A stretch of DNA of 64,000 nt, taken from positions 4,450,001-4,514,000 of the forward strand of contig JARZZO010000011.1 of NCBI GenBank assembly GCA_030544215.1. Reading direction: 5' to 3'. Of the stretch, positions 10,077 to 23,524 are shown piece after piece; position 1 is the first letter of the stretch, and each line of letters starts with the position of its first letter. A program made the translations under genes and the position numbers. Under the pieces are notes generated by a model, which had not been told where the DNA came from, made no database searches, and worked only from the letters and a program-made list of their open reading frames with translations. The DNA comes from Zantedeschia hybrid cultivar. Its lineage: Eukaryota > Streptophyta > Magnoliopsida > Alismatales > Araceae.

Positions 10077-11026
10077 TCACGGATCGGTTGCGGTCGCAGA
10101 CGAAGGATCAGAGACCAATGAAGAAGACCGAGACGAGAGGAGATGATCCGTCTGCAAGATGAAACACTTGGTCAAAAAGGTCCTTGGGTGTGGTCCCGGA
10201 GGAGCCCTCTCCAACGATCAAGTCAATAAGCGAAATTTAAAGAGGATAAGAATAGAGGATACAGGCAACATATGACACATGTCACATACCTCCCTTTTGA
10301 CATAAGCGGTGCCCTATTTAGAGGGGTAGCTAAGAAACCGTTTTTTGTTGATGACGATGTAGGACTATTCTTGTGTATAGGGTAGTCACATTAAAGCATG
10401 ATGTTGCTTCCCTTCGTTAATGGGCCAAAGGTGCATCACCCGCTTTCATCTCATAATGGATTTGGGGCATAGTTGGACTCACTTCTCGGCCCACTTAGCC
10501 TCAACTCTCGGCTTACCCCATCAAGTGGCATCAACTATAGTGTCCTATTTCATCTGTACAGCCCTTGTACTTCTCCCTTTGGAGATTCTAATGAAATCTT
10601 ATCTTCCCTCTTACTTAGGCATTGACAAAGAGGAATGAGTCATTTGACCTTCCCTCTTATATTTTTGTGTGCTTTTAGATACAAAGAGTGTGAATGAGTT
10701 ATTTGACCTTGGAATGATGAGATGTACTCCACCTCTTCTCTCATGTGTCTGAAGGCGCATAAAGACTCATTTCGGCAAAGAAAGGGCTGACTTTGAACTT
10801 TAAAAAAAGTTTAAAAACAAATATTGACTTAAACATCAAAATAATTTCACAGTTAACTTTAACTTGTATATTTTTTTTATGTGAAAAATTTTACAGTTAT
10901 CTTTTGATTTTGGCAGTGAAAAAGTTGAATAGATGGAGAAAATATTTTATTTCTATTTTACATTTTTTAGTTATTAGGTATTTCATGGGTGGTAATACTT
11001 TTGTGAACAATAAAGAGATGTGATTA
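10077..11026. other. Probable gypsy LTR/leader remnant, boundaries unresolved
   Basis: This lies upstream, in element sense, of the gypsy leader motif and so should contain that element's 5' LTR. I see no clean TG...CA boundary or second copy. From about 10640 it becomes AT-rich with short direct similarities (GAATGAGT, TTATTTGACCTT). No gene-like frame is present. Confidence 0.35.
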
Positions 11027-11034
11027 CCTTCCCT

Positions 11035-11495
11035 TAGGACTGTCAACGGGTCGGAGACGGAAACGGAAATGACACCTTCCGCTTCCGTTTCCTATAAGAT
11101 TTATCGGAGACGGAAACGGAGTCGGAAGTGAGTGTTTCCGCTTCCGCATCCATTTCCGCTTTTAAATCGAAAATGGGAAACGGAAACGGAAGTAAACGGA
11201 AGTTCCGCTATCATCATCGCTATATTAAGAAGATATTTAAAATCATTATTACTATTCACTTTTTGATAAACTTTCTTCTAGTAATTAAAAATTTTAAGAA
11301 CGTACAAAGTTTTAATATAGGTAAAAATTAATAATCTATAAATTTTGAATTTTGAAATCTATTTTATCTATCAATCTAAATTTACATATAAATATACTCA
11401 AACATGTGCCATAAAGTTATATTAAAGTGTTAAAAAGTTTCTAACTTTTTAGTATGACCTTTTTTTATCAAATTGTTAAGAGATATTCTTACTAT

Positions 11496-11543
<48 letters not shown>

Positions 11544-11764
11544 GTGTGTGTGTGGATGGATGTATAAAGTACATGATCATTCAGAAACGGAAACGGGTTA
11601 GCGGATGCGGAAATGAGTGTTTCCGTTTCCGACTCCTATAACTATCGGAGATCCATTTCCGTTTCCTATAACTTAACGGGTGGTCTTTAACGGAGTTCCG
11701 TATCCACTAATAAAAACGGAAACGGAGCGGATAATCGGAACTCGGGTATCCATTGACAGCCCTA
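11035..11764. mobile_element. Non-autonomous hAT element with Ac-like subterminal motifs (730 bp)
   Basis: The ends are TAGGACTGTCAACGG and the inverse of TAGGGCTGTCAATGG. A perfect 8-base target duplication, CCTTCCCT, flanks it at 11027-11034 and 11765-11772. Eight-base duplications and TAGGG-type ends mark hAT transposons. Both subterminal regions are packed with AAACGG or its complement, the hexamer that the maize Ac transposase binds. There is no transposase; the centre is AT-rich with a (TA)n(CA)n microsatellite at about 11498-11550. Confidence 0.92.
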
Positions 11765-11772
11765 CCTTCCCT

Positions 11773-14271
11773 CACCTCAGTGGTTATTAAAAAGTCGACA
11801 CATATTCGTCTTTTTGTTGTGGCTCACAAATAACCAAGCATTAGTCGTATTCCTTTTGTGGAAGCTTGCAGGAAGGTACAATAAATCACACGCATAACAA
11901 AGTTTCTACGATGGAAGTATAAATAAATAAGTTTTCGGGAATGTTAAATGCAAGTGTTCAATAGGTAGCTCACTCTTACATTTAGAATTTGAATGGCTTA
12001 GATTTATAAAAAAATAGAATCTTTATGACTGCTTTCTAAATCAAAATCATCTCTCTTTATGACTGTTATCTAAATAAAAATCATCACATCTTATCTTATG
12101 AAAAATTATAGAAATGTTTCTTTTTAGTTTTTAAAGGATATAACTTTATTCAATGAATATTGTCTTATTTATACAACCTATACCAACCGTGTCTTTATTT
12201 TCAAAAGTCTATAACAGTAATTTATCTAAGGACCCCGATTTCTATTACCTTTCGTCAATGTTTATTATTCAAAATTATTCATTATTACCGATTTATAATA
12301 TGTGTTTTCTGTCAAAATATGTAGTCTAATTTATTAATGCGACTCGTCGGCACAAAACTTTAGGTTTGATTATCCAACCACTAAGTATTTAACTCCAATA
12401 TCTTGAACACATCTTTAATCCACAGAACTACATAATCAGACTCGTCTGTGCTCTTATGTTTAGAAACTATATGAAATTGTCATGAGAATTAAGGAGTTGT
12501 CTAGTGTGCTATAAAATATTATAAAGCATCATAAATATTATTTTATGATATTTTTTTATAGTCGGAGTGCTCTGAGTTATTAGGCGTTAAGATCTTGTTA
12601 AACAATGTGACATTCCTTTTATAGGTCTCATTTTTTAATCTAAAATTATCAAAACGGAAAGGAAACTCCAAACTTGTGTACTTTGCAGCCATCCAACAAA
12701 GCATGTTCAAATAACATACCAATTTTAAAAGTGGAAAGTCATTTTAGTTCCTGATGATGTAAAACACCAGCTTTTGGAATCAGTAGTTTTAAAAGTAGAG
12801 AACATATCGACTCACCAAAATCTTTCGATTTTAAAGTCTGTAAGGTTTGGGTTTCGATAATTTTTGACTGAAGAAATAAAATCAGGTAAATGCCGAATGT
12901 AATAATTTACTACACTTCAAACACACAATAAGCACATTACAATTTTCAACAACAAAAACATTAGAAAAAGTACCCATGATTTGAGGCATATTTCACAACA
13001 CATCAAATAACTCCTAAACCAAACAATAGGTGAATAAACAAGTTCATGGGATTCAATGACATTGGACCTCCCTTACATAACGCCCTGTTTGTTTCCAATA
13101 TTATAACGCTGTATCGCTATTAATTTTAATACTGATATTAATAGTGAATTTTTAAGTTGTTTGGTTAACTTATATTAATTTTAAAATTCCTTTGTATGTG
13201 AATCCCAAACTGTATCAAATTTATTACAACTCTGAACTTGTATTGAATGTGATACGGAAGTCTCGGACCCTTTCCGATCCATCCACCCTGACCGACCGAG
13301 CAACTCACATCTCTTCCTCTATAAACTTCAAGCTGAACCGAAGAAAACACAACTTCAAACGGAACCAAAAATTTTTCACTCGGCTCAATTTTTAATTTTG
13401 AACCGAATTATGCGGAGCCCCAAGCCACGGAAGTGTGGAGAGGATATTGCTCTTTCATGGGGATTTCTGAATTTGAAATGATGGTTAGAAGCATAGAAAA
13501 TATTGCAGCAATAAAAAAAAAAAATTTCTTTTCTTAAGAAGAAAATATTAGTTAAAATGTAGAATTGTATACTCTCCAATAAGGAGATTCTGTAATTACT
13601 TCTGATAAAAAACAAACAAATTTATATTACATTATGAACTTTTAGTAATAAAATTTATCGAGACCCAATTAAAAAAGGTCCGAAAAAAATATCGCATAGC
13701 GTGATGAGCAAAAGAAGGTTCGTTGAACTTTTTGCTTTAAACAGAGAAGGCGGACAGGAGTAGCGATGGGAGCTCCTCATGGCTTATAGTACACACAGCA
13801 CAGCGTGCTACTGGTACGAATCTCCCAACTTGTACTATCCACCAAATCCCTCCCGCTTCACCCTCTGCATTCCATAGAAATCACCAGAATGTCCCACCCA
13901 TCATCTACACCACAATTTATCCCTCTCCACCTAGGTTTTAGTACAGATAGGGGAATTTTTATTTTTAATTTTTGTCCAATGCAGGTAGGCGCCAGAGCCC
14001 TCGAAACCGTTCTGTGCACATACACAAGGAAGGAACAAGATCTTTTAGATCTAATTGTCTTGACTACTGTGTGTCTCAAATTATATCTAAATTGTGTGGA
14101 AGTATCATTTATTTTTTAAATGATAAGAACAGAACAAGTACACTCACCTTTATTATATCTTGAGGTACACAGTAACCCAAATAATTAAGTCCAAAAGATC
14201 CAGGTCTCGAAAAGAACTCAGGAAGAAAGAAAGGAATGATGACCTACAAATAATTCATTCAATTCTTTCAT
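11773..14271. other. Non-coding AT-rich intergenic DNA
   Basis: No supported gene. 13081-13620 begins with a GCCCTGTTTGTTTCC word that resembles transposon ends, but I found no matching inverted end. 13740-14271 lies upstream of the COPT5-like gene and may include promoter elements; no clear TATA box is visible. Confidence 0.5.
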
Positions 14272-14512
14272 ATGTGTGCACAGGGCATCCCGTTTTCTTC
14301 GTTCAGCCAGCGGAGAGACGTTAGATTAGACGTCCTTGTCGTCTTAATCCGGTCTCCGCCAGAGTTCAGGTTCATTGCGAAGAAGGACGGCAAAAACGTA
14401 ATTATTCACAATGCAGAGGGCACTTTTGATCGTCAGCGCTTTCGTCTCCAGGGAGAAGTTGTCAGGCGTTGCCTCCCCGTCTCCCTCTCCGCCAACCAAC
14501 CTCCGCTTCCTT

Positions 14513-14577
14513 CTTCTTCCCTCTCTCTCTCTCTACTGCAACTTCTCTCTCTAGTTTCTTTCCCTCTCTCTCTCTAG
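14513..14577 (+). promoter_or_regulatory. CT-rich 5' leader of the COPT5-like gene
   Basis: This is a run of CTCTCT-type pyrimidine repeats ending nine bases before the ATG. Pyrimidine-rich stretches are common in plant 5' untranslated regions. An in-frame TAG at 14575-14577 closes the frame upstream and supports the start at 14587. Confidence 0.55.
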
Positions 14578-14586
14578 AGTGCCAAG

Positions 14587-15021
14587 ATGATGCACATGAC
14601 CTTCTACTGGGGGCGGCGGGTGACCATCCTGTTCGACTCATGGCGGACTGAGACGTGGACGGGCTACGCCCTCTCCCTCGTTGCCCTCGTCCTCCTCGCC
14701 GCCTTCTACCAGTACATGGAGGACCGACGCATCCGCCTCAAGGCCCTCTCCCTCCTCAAGCCCGCCCCTCCACCCCCCTCGGTTGAGGCCCCGCTCCTCG
14801 GCTTCTCCGCCGCCCGCCGCCGCGCCGCCGCCAGGTCCGCCGTCGCCGCGCTCTTCGGGGTCAACTCCGCCATCGGCTACCTGCTCATGCTCGCCGTCAT
14901 GTCCTACAACGGCGGCGTCTTCATTGCCGTCGTCGTCGGCCTCGCCGCCGGGTACCTCGCCTTCAGGAGCGGCGGGGAGGAGGACATCCTCGCTATTGAG
15001 AACCCCTGCGCCTGCGCCTGA
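14587..15021 (+). CDS. COPT5: COPT5-like copper transporter (Ctr family), intronless
   Basis: Encodes 144 residues with the Ctr/COPT plan. The N-terminus starts MMHMTFYWG, giving the Met motif (M-x-M) used for copper(I) binding without the long Met-rich extension of plasma-membrane COPTs. There are three membrane segments at about residues 25-41, 84-106 and 108-126, the selectivity motif M-x3-M (M101, M105) in the second and a G-x3-G (118-122) in the third. The C-terminus ends PCACA and so holds a Cys-x-Cys copper site. The YQYMEDRR loop after the first segment and the absence of introns match Arabidopsis COPT5, which exports copper from the vacuole/prevacuole. Ctr proteins act as trimers. 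The start is set by an in-frame stop four codons upstream. Codons are strongly GC-biased. No damage is seen. Confidence 0.93.
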   Translation: MMHMTFYWGRRVTILFDSWRTETWTGYALSLVALVLLAAFYQYMEDRRIRLKALSLLKPAPPPPSVEAPLLGFSAARRRAAARSAVAALFGVNSAIGYLLMLAVMSYNGGVFIAVVVGLAAGYLAFRSGGEEDILAIENPCACA

Positions 15022-17124
15022 TCGGATCCCATCCCATCGGATCGGATCGGATCGGATCTGCCCGCGCTTCTCTGGTAGTCTAATCCTTCCTTCTTCTCTT
15101 TCTTTGGAAATTTCGACGACTATTTTCGCTAGATCTATGAGTAGTTCTTTGTAATTAATCTTCATGGTGGGGATGCTAGTTTTCCTTGTCTTCTCTGTGA
15201 ATTTCCATAATTTTATGATTAACAAAATTATAAAAAAAAATCTGATAAACATAAGTTGGTGATGATGATATATTCGTTTTGGTCGAAACTTTATGCCTGA
15301 ATTCGAGAATTACAGACGTTGGATTCGCTTGTGGGTGGTGGTTTTTAAGCGTTACGACTTAAATTTTGTGGACTGCAATGCTCCTGGGCATTTAGGGAAG
15401 GCTTCTGTCGATGTGATAAATGGCGTGACTTGCTTCTGACCTTTACATAAATGGGTTGATGATTACATCTTCTGTAGTTATTTTTATGCGAAAGTGGCGG
15501 TTGGGCGGCCGCAGGTTGCGTTTCTGGCTCTCTTATTGGCTCCAGTGACAGCAGGAATTGACAAAAAGGGTAAGAGAAGTGATATCTTCTAGAGGTAGAG
15601 CCTATTTTTTGGGAAAAGAGCTGCCCCTGTCAAATTTCACGTTGCTTTGGCAGAGAAACGTCTGTTTGCTCCCCATTTCATGTTCGAAGAACCACATGTT
15701 CTTGATCAAGATTACTTTTGCTCCACGTTTGGTACACGAATCTCCGGTTTTATGGCTATTGTTTACTTCTTTCTTTGTGTGTTTCCCTATTCTTAATCGT
15801 TTTGGTGGGGTCTTCTCTTTGTGCAAATTGTTCACATGGATGGAAAAAGGGAATGTGAAATCTGAGTGCTACAGTCATGGGTTTGTGGCGACAACTTTGA
15901 GTGGGACCTTAGCAACCACAGGATCCTTTTCTTTGTTCCCAATTCTTGATAGATCTTAGTGGTCCGACCAGGTCAAAAGTTTGCTTATTGTGACCACCCA
16001 TTGCGAATTTATCCATCATTTATGTTAATTATTGGAGGAGTACTCCTGTTGCTCCTTTCCATTGAGTTGACGGGTGTCGTGTGACCCTGTCCAACTAAAG
16101 TTACCCCCTGTCTCTATGCTTCATCGTACAAGGTCGGGTCCATGGGCAGCATTATGTGAGCATTTCTACTGTTCCTTTTCAATAATTTGTAGCAGTCATT
16201 GGCCTTTGTCCGACTTAAGGTCTGCTTTGATTTCCCTTGAAATTTCGAGGTCGAGTCTTTTGGGCTTCCACTTTTTATCAGTGCAGGTGACTACCAACCT
16301 TCAAAGTTGATCATCTCCAATTTCTTTGCTGTTTCTTCCTCCAGCTGAAACCTCCGAAACAGTACTCAGGAGAACACTTGAAAACTGGCATCTCAGAAAG
16401 GGTTCACTGGGGCCATGATTCTGTTAAAACTACGTATGGCCAAAATTACAACTGTTTGATGTCCAAACCCCAGGCAGTTTTCAGTTTGAAATCCCTGCCA
16501 ACACATCCTGAAGTTTCTGCCTTTTCCATGGGGCATACTTTTTTGACCATCTATGGAATGTTTTTACCTTTTTATATGCTTCATTTCAGGTATCTTGTGG
16601 CATTATTCACTTCTGTTTATGTCGTTTTGCTTTCTTCTTCTGATTGTGGTTTTGACTGTTCCGCCATCTACCGTTATGATTTGACTGTCCATTTTCTCTC
16701 TCCTTGCTGGTGGAGGCCTTCTGGTTCATCTCTTTGTTGGCCTTTTTGTGGAGTCTTTTCCTGCATTACACGTTTAACATCTCTTGTGTCGACCAATGCC
16801 AAGTCCTCTATCAATGGTTCAGAACTGCATTTCCAAAGTAATGAATGCATGATATGCTTGCGCATCTAGAATGAGCCAACCTTTAGGTTGATTTTTAATA
16901 ATCCAAAGACTTATGTGGTTGATGACATGTGTTTGGTTAAGTACCTCACTTGGGTTCTTTCTATCGTCATCCATAGGCTTGCAGAAGTATGTAACAGGTC
17001 CAATGGGATCAAACTTACAAACATGACAGGAGAAATTATGAATTTCTTTCACTAATCATGTAACAAGTCCTTGTTGACTTACTTTTTGGCTTTCAGAACA
17101 TGCTTAGCCTACAGTAGCATTATA
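15022..17124. other. Non-coding region downstream of the COPT5-like gene
   Basis: Begins with the probable 3' untranslated region, which has a run of GGATC words at about 15022-15057. Several open frames of 60-160 codons occur here on both strands, but none shows a domain, biased codon use or splice structure I can support. Confidence 0.5.
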
Positions 17125-17497
17125 GGGTGTTTGGGTGCAGTTTTTACTATAGAGCTATTTTAATTTTAAAATTTATTTCATATTCAAAATTTTGTTTTAA
17201 TTTTTGAAAACAGTATAATTGATTCTTAACTTGTTTGGCAAGATTACTATAACTTTAAAAAATTGTGGAGACTCATTTTGTGGAGAGAGAGAGGATAGCA
17301 TCATGCACCTCTTTTGAAAAAAAAAAAAAAAAAACAAGGGTTGAGTTGTTTTTATTTTGAAGGTCTTATGAAGATTCCATCTCTTCCAATCCCCTCCCTT
17401 GAAAAATAGGAGAGGAATCCAAGCGGGGTGTAAGTCTTATTTTCTTTCTAAAATAAAAATTGAGAGAGAAAGGTGAAAAAAATGTAACCAAATGCCC
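17125..17497. mobile_element. Candidate MITE with GGGTGTTTGG-type ends (373 bp)
   Basis: The left end GGGTGTTTGGGTGC and the inverse of the right end, GGGCATTTGGTTAC, are imperfect inverted repeats flanked by TA on both sides. Similar ends are seen in PIF/Harbinger-like plant MITEs, but the expected 3-base duplication is not clear. It contains a poly-A run at about 17318-17334. Confidence 0.5.
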
Positions 17498-17687
17498 TAT
17501 TAGGATGTTCAGGCAGCTGCGCTTAGGATTTTCCGTTCAAATTTGTTTGTCCAGTGGTCAGCTTTTTTTTTTTTCTTTAGATGCTTCATGTTGGGAGTCC
17601 TATGCATGATAAGGTTAGTGTATTTTAACCGGTGGTTGTTCAAGCAAAATAGCAACATGCTTCAAATAGAAATAAGTGAATTACAAT

Positions 17688-18287
17688 CATGGTTTGCCAT
17701 ATCGTACCGGATCGGATCGACTCGTACTAGTCAACTTGTATCTGGACGAGTCCAAGTCATTGGGACGGTTCGAGTCGTCAAGTTGCATCCGACTCGAGCC
17801 GACTCGATGCGACTCGGACTGAGTCGTGTCGACTCATATGTGACTCGTATGTGACCCGTATCGACTCATGCGATACGTTGCGATCCAGCATGAGTTGATA
17901 TGATCCTGCTCAAGCTTACTCGATGTGACTTGTAGCTTATTAAGTAGACTTCTTTTTTTCTAATTTGACAAGTAATTGAACTTTCTTTCTCTAAATGGTA
18001 AACAACTGAACTTTTTTATTTAATTTAATAGGTGATTTATACTTCTATATTGGTTAGTAGGGTAGATTTCTCCTAAATTTGACTTGAAGTCATTGTCATT
18101 AATAAACCAATGGAGTTAAAAATTTATTTATGTCATAATTATTCACAAAATTAAAGATTCTGAAAAAAACAGAAATAAGCTTGGATCGCCCTAACTCATG
18201 CGAGTCGAACCGAGTCGAGTCGGATCGGTATCGTATCGTATCTAGGAAGATGCAATCCGATACGGATCAACAATACGGCGAACCTTG
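17688..18287. mobile_element. hAT-type MITE with CGTATCGGATCGG-rich ends (600 bp)
   Basis: The ends are CATGGTTTGCCATAT and the inverse of CAAGGTTCGCCGTAT. A perfect 8-base target duplication, ATTACAAT, lies at 17680-17687 and 18288-18295. Both subterminal regions are dense in GACTCG, GATCGG and CGTATC words, the centre is AT-rich, and there is no transposase. Confidence 0.87.
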
Positions 18288-18295
18288 ATTACAAT

Positions 18296-21200
18296 CATCC
18301 TTCGTTCTGAATAGTTATACAACTACTCACGATCCTACCTGACCAGTTTCTTTCATCACATGTGATCATTTAAATCCACCAACTTCCTTGTTGATAAACG
18401 TCAAAGTACATTGCCTGTAGGCACTGTATTGTTTATGCTGCACTGTATTTCTAGGAAAATTATGTTTTCCCTGTTTCAGATTAATCAAAATCTGCTGGTT
18501 TCCTTTGTTTTAACTGGAAAAAAACTAGAGGCATCAACTCACATGTTATATTCTAATTTTCCGCACTTCTTCACGAACTCAGCATCATGCCATAGGAAAG
18601 CCAATATCCAACTCCTAACACTGAAATGCATAGTAGATGAACATTCCATGATCATGTGATTCTCTATACCTTATTCAACATTTTCTTGCTGCTCACCGTC
18701 TCTTTCGTATTATAGTAGAAAAACAGTCGTGAACTTCTTGTGAACAACTTGGAAAGACTTCAATAAATCTATGTCCCCTCTCTAAATGTTGTCATGATAT
18801 AGGGATAACTATATTGGTTGAAAAAGACATCAAGGTTGAAAATGGGTTTGGTCATATGGATTTTTGGTTGATTCTGTATTTTTTATAAGTCTTTGAATTG
18901 AGCCACTCTCATCTTCTTTTATGTTCCTCCTTTTTTTCTTTCTTCCCTTCCATTCCCTTTTATCAGTATCCAACACACTTTGCATCAGCTACATGACCTT
19001 GACGTTAGCTGATCTGCATCAGGTCTGAGCTTGGCTAGAGCCCTAAGGGAGCTCTACTGGGTATATCTTCTGTTTCTCTATCCCAAAACGCAACCACCCA
19101 CCATAGGAGAGAGGTTTTATTATGTCCAGGTTTACATAGGCCATGGCTAAAAGTAGATATCTGCTGTCTTTAGTTGCTCGTTGGAATCTGTGATGTTCCA
19201 CATGGATGCTTAGATTGCATGGTTGCATTGATCACTTTGTAGATTGCATGGTTCCACATGGAAGGAGGAGGCCCTTGGATTGGAAGAATTAACATGTTCT
19301 ACATAAGAGTCCAAGTCCCAAAACATGGCTAACGCATGAATTGAAAACAACTAAATTGAGGCCAAGTCTATGCCACTTTCAGCATTTCCTAATCATATGC
19401 CCCTATAATATCTTGATAATTCATCCATGCTAGGAACATAAATGACAAGCTTTATTCCACCATTTGTAGCAGGAAATATAAAGACTAAAAGGGGCTAAAC
19501 TTTTCTATTGTTATGTTTCCTGATGTCATGCTGGTAAAGTGTGTTCTCCCGTGTTTATAGGTTGTCTTTGAAAGAATGTAGTCTAATTTGTCTGCTTGTG
19601 TCGTTGTGTTTATTTGGAGATAATAAAGCTTCAGATGATCCTTGGATTAATTAATCTGCTAGTTTTTACTTGGGAATTAATGTTAAACTTTTCTCGTCAT
19701 CCTTCATCTGCATATTTCTAGTTGAATGTGGTATCATTTGGTGAACAATGCGTGAAGGAGAATAGTGGAGGTTTTCTTTTCTATAAATTGCAACAAGAAT
19801 TCATGTGAAACGTCCTCACATGTACAATATGCTCCGGTTCCATATCACATCCAGCTCATTAATTTTACCATCACTTTCACTCAAACTTACCAGTGTGATT
19901 GCTCTTAAGTGACTTTCACTCAAACTTACCAGTGTGATTGCTCTAAAGTGACTTGCATGCATGTCACAAGAAAACTGAGTTTTCTTTCAATGTATTTCTT
20001 CTGGGATGAGGCCACGTAGCTATGCAATCGATTTTCCAAACAAAGCTATTTGGCAAAATGGTGATCCTGTTATGACTTAATAAGGTACTATCGAGGGTGG
20101 CTTTTTGAAGTTTTGGTCAACTTAGATTCTTTGGACAATGAACTTTTTCGCCTGATCCTATAATTTCTTCTCTTTTTATTCCCATCTCCATCAATCCCAT
20201 CTGCAATTTATGATATGAGAAGAGGCATGTGGAACATGGGAGGATCTGAATATATTGGTGCCCTTTTACTGTTAAAAAAAATGATTAGACATCCTCGTTA
20301 TGGCTCATCCCTTCCTTGTGTTCCTTTTTTATGGTGCGTGAATGTCTTAGACAAAGTCTGGTCAGTAAGACTATTATCCTTAGGTTTATCCTTTTTAAGC
20401 AATTAAATAATTCTATTTGTCCCCTAACAAGTTTTTGGTGATTTTCACTCATTAGAATGCTTTATTGGTCATAGATGTTGCCCTCTTGGTACGAACTTAA
20501 GTTCCCTTAAGGTGATACATGGTTTTGAAGCATCAATTGAATCTAAGTTGCATTTCATGCACACTTCAAAAAAAAAAGTAACACTTTGTGCTTGTTACTT
20601 AAGCTTCTCACATGGTTCTAAACGAAATGAGGCCTCCCAAGATACACCTTCCTTTCAACATCTGGTTAAACTTTACTGCAGATTATATCTAATGTTCCAT
20701 GTTTCTTGGTTGCAGGATCATATTAGCTCCGTGACATGTTCTGGTGTTGTACAATTCACACATCACAAAGTTGTGGACAGTTGATGGGGTTTCTGCAAAG
20801 TGACCTGTACATCCTTTCCTGCTTGTTGTACGGTCGTTGACTTAATATAGGCAGAAACATCCGTATGTTATGTGCTTGCACGGATATTTATAAATGACTC
20901 AGGTTTGGGCTGGAAATCTTGTTAATAAGATGTAGCACTCATGTTTCAAATTCCCTGGTTTATGTGTCGTTCTTTAGGTAGACTGATGAATTCCACCTGA
21001 AAGGATGCCCTTTCCCTTTTTGCTCTACAATCTGGGCTCTTCTTTTTGAGAATTCAAGGAAGAAACATCATAATCGTATTGATGCCCATTAGCTACAGGG
21101 CATGCAGATTTGTGTGAATTTATGTAAGGACATCTCGCAAGCCTGAAGTTGCTTCTTTCGTGGTGTGCTCCCATCAAGAATCTTTTGCAGTTTATTGACA

Positions 21201-23082
21201 CTGTAGAGAACTGCAAGAATTTGAGTGTGAGAGACTCGCATTCTTTCTGGATGCCTTGGACCAGTGAAATTAGCTGTGCAGCGAGATCAGAGTAGGCAGT
21301 AGCAAGCTAATACAAGGGCCAGTCTTCCCTGGGTTTTGACCCACCAATATGGCATTGGATGGATTAAAATAATAGGACAGGATTTATATTGTGGACATCA
21401 AAATTTTAAATAAATGGGTTAAGACTTTGATGATGATGATGATGATGATGACCACCTTAAGATGTAGATAGCTGAAGACATCTTTTATTTGCCATAGCTA
21501 ATCCTTCCCGTTTGGTAGCGTGGAAAGCGTAAGGTTGCTCAATTTCGGATTAAAAGATATGGTTCGTAGGACTTCTTAGAAAATTGCTAATTTTAATCGA
21601 TGAAAATTAGTCCCGAGGTGCTCTTTTATTTAATTTTTTTCCTTTTTTTTTGGAACTTTACAGTCCAATTCTAGTCTTTAGGAAAAATAAGTCCCCTTTT
21701 GTTATCATAGGTTGCTCTTTTTCAAAATTTAGCTTGGTATATTTTTTATGCCAAGGGTGAAACTATTTGATCGATTGATACTTTCTAGAAGTGTCCATCC
21801 CATTACAACTCTTCTCACTCTTATGTTAAAATTATTAATGGAGTGTCTGGTTACGTTTTTTTCTCACGTTTTCTCTCGGAGAATATATTTTAAGAGAAAA
21901 AATAGGACTCAATCCTGTTTGGTACTACCTCCTAGTTTTTAGGAAGAGGCTGAGGGGGCCTGTTCATCTTTCGTTTTCTCCCTCGTCCTCGATTTTTCGA
22001 CCTCTTCCCGTTTCTTCTTCGCCCCGCGAGGGCCATGACGTCCCACATCTAGCTAAGTCATTCCCTTGCCCACTCCTGGCCCTCTGCAAATGCCACCGCA
22101 TCAGACTGCTGGAGATAAATACCGATGTCCTCCCATCACGTGTAACATAAGTTTATGATTTTTTGAAAAAAATCACGATTTAATTATACTATTTCATCTT
22201 AACGTATCTTTGACGAACAACTTCTTGTTTATTGAAAGAATCTTCAAAATTTTTAGAAATTTAAAGTAACAATTTAATCACGTATTTTTCAAGAAAAATA
22301 TACCTTTATGAAAAGAACTCACTTATTTTTATAATATATATTCTTAACTTTAAATTATATTTTATATATTCAAAATTAGTTTATCTTTTACCATTTTTTT
22401 ACAAAATTTTCAGACTTTTTGCCGATTTGAGATATTTTCTTCGGACCAATTTTTTCCGAGATCCGACTTGGTGACACTGCTCCCAAAACCTATGAACCCA
22501 CCCAACCTCTGCAACACCACCATGCTAGACCTTCTCCTCCTCCCTTCAAAAGCCCTCTACTTGAGAACACACCATGACCATGTTGAGCATGCGACATAGC
22601 ACTGCGTGGATCAAGCAAAGAGGTAAAGACGAGCTGTCTTACCATCACACCATCGGCAAACAGCATTCGTCAAAAATCTTGTTCAGGACCGTCACATGGG
22701 ATGGCATCTTTAATAGATTACAGTGGGAGGTCTCCTCCAAGCAGGTGATGAATCATAGACTCCAATGGACGTATCGTTGGAAGGAAGAAGAGGTCACTCC
22801 AAATGGGCATACCTTCTTTTAAAATTTAGGTCACCTTTGCCAAACACGTCGAGACTTGATCTATAGCAATTTTGAAAACTAAGATAAAATTTTAAATATA
22901 CTATCATTTGAGTGCATAACTAGCTAAAAAATAAAAGAGTTTCCAAACACCCTGTAAAGATATTTTGGTCGAAAGGGTGCATGGCGCTTCCAACTCTTAT
23001 TGTTCAAATGTTGGGGTGTGCAAGTACTAAAAGTACTTCGGTTGAAGTGTCCATGCCACTTTCAACCATTGGAGCAGCCCCA
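18296..23082. other. Non-coding DNA with short repeats
   Basis: No supported gene. It contains a 39-base tandem duplication at 19873-19950 (unit begins ACTTTCACTCAAACTTACC) and a (GAT)n microsatellite at about 21429-21452. Open frames such as 20512-20784 and 22574-22822 lack recognisable features. Confidence 0.5.
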
Positions 23083-23091
23083 CATCATACA

Positions 23092-23267
23092 GGAATGAGA
23101 TCGTCTGGATCTAGTTCTTTGAGTGATCTTGTACCTTAAGACACATCAAAAGAGATTGTACTTGCTCTGGGCTATCATTTTAGAGGTAAATGACACATTC
23201 ACCTTCTCTTTAATGTGTCTTTGGGTGCAGGGTGATACAGGGAATTGGGTTTAGACGATCCCATTCC
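23092..23267. mobile_element. Mutator-type MITE (176 bp)
   Basis: Inverted ends related to GGAATGGGATCGTCTAAACC lie at both sides. The flanking 9-base segments CATCATACA (23083-23091) and CATCATGCT (23268-23276) agree at seven of nine positions, fitting an aged 9-base Mutator-type duplication. The termini match the element at 38484-38671, so the two belong to one family. Confidence 0.65.
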
Positions 23268-23524
23268 CATCATGCTTATTTTGACAACTGTTTTATTCAT
23301 GTATAATGTGCAGATATTTAGGACTTGACATCTCATATGTCGTGTTATCAAACAAAAGTACGATTTTAATTATTTGAATCTCATGAGCTTAACTTTTATT
23401 GGACAAGACACAAGAGTTCATAATTCGATTAACATTTATTTATCATGTATCTATATTTTTCATTGAGAGATAATAGTATACCACGCCCAAAAAGGCGTGA
23501 CATGCACACCTAATTTGTCTAGTT

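Noticed and set aside
13081..13620. MITE starting GCCCTGTTTGTTTCC
   Set aside because: No matching inverted end or target duplication could be found.
14638..15252. Minus-strand 204-codon frame and plus-strand 157-codon frame over COPT5
   Set aside because: They are shadows of the GC-rich COPT5-like coding region; the 144-residue frame has clear Ctr family features.
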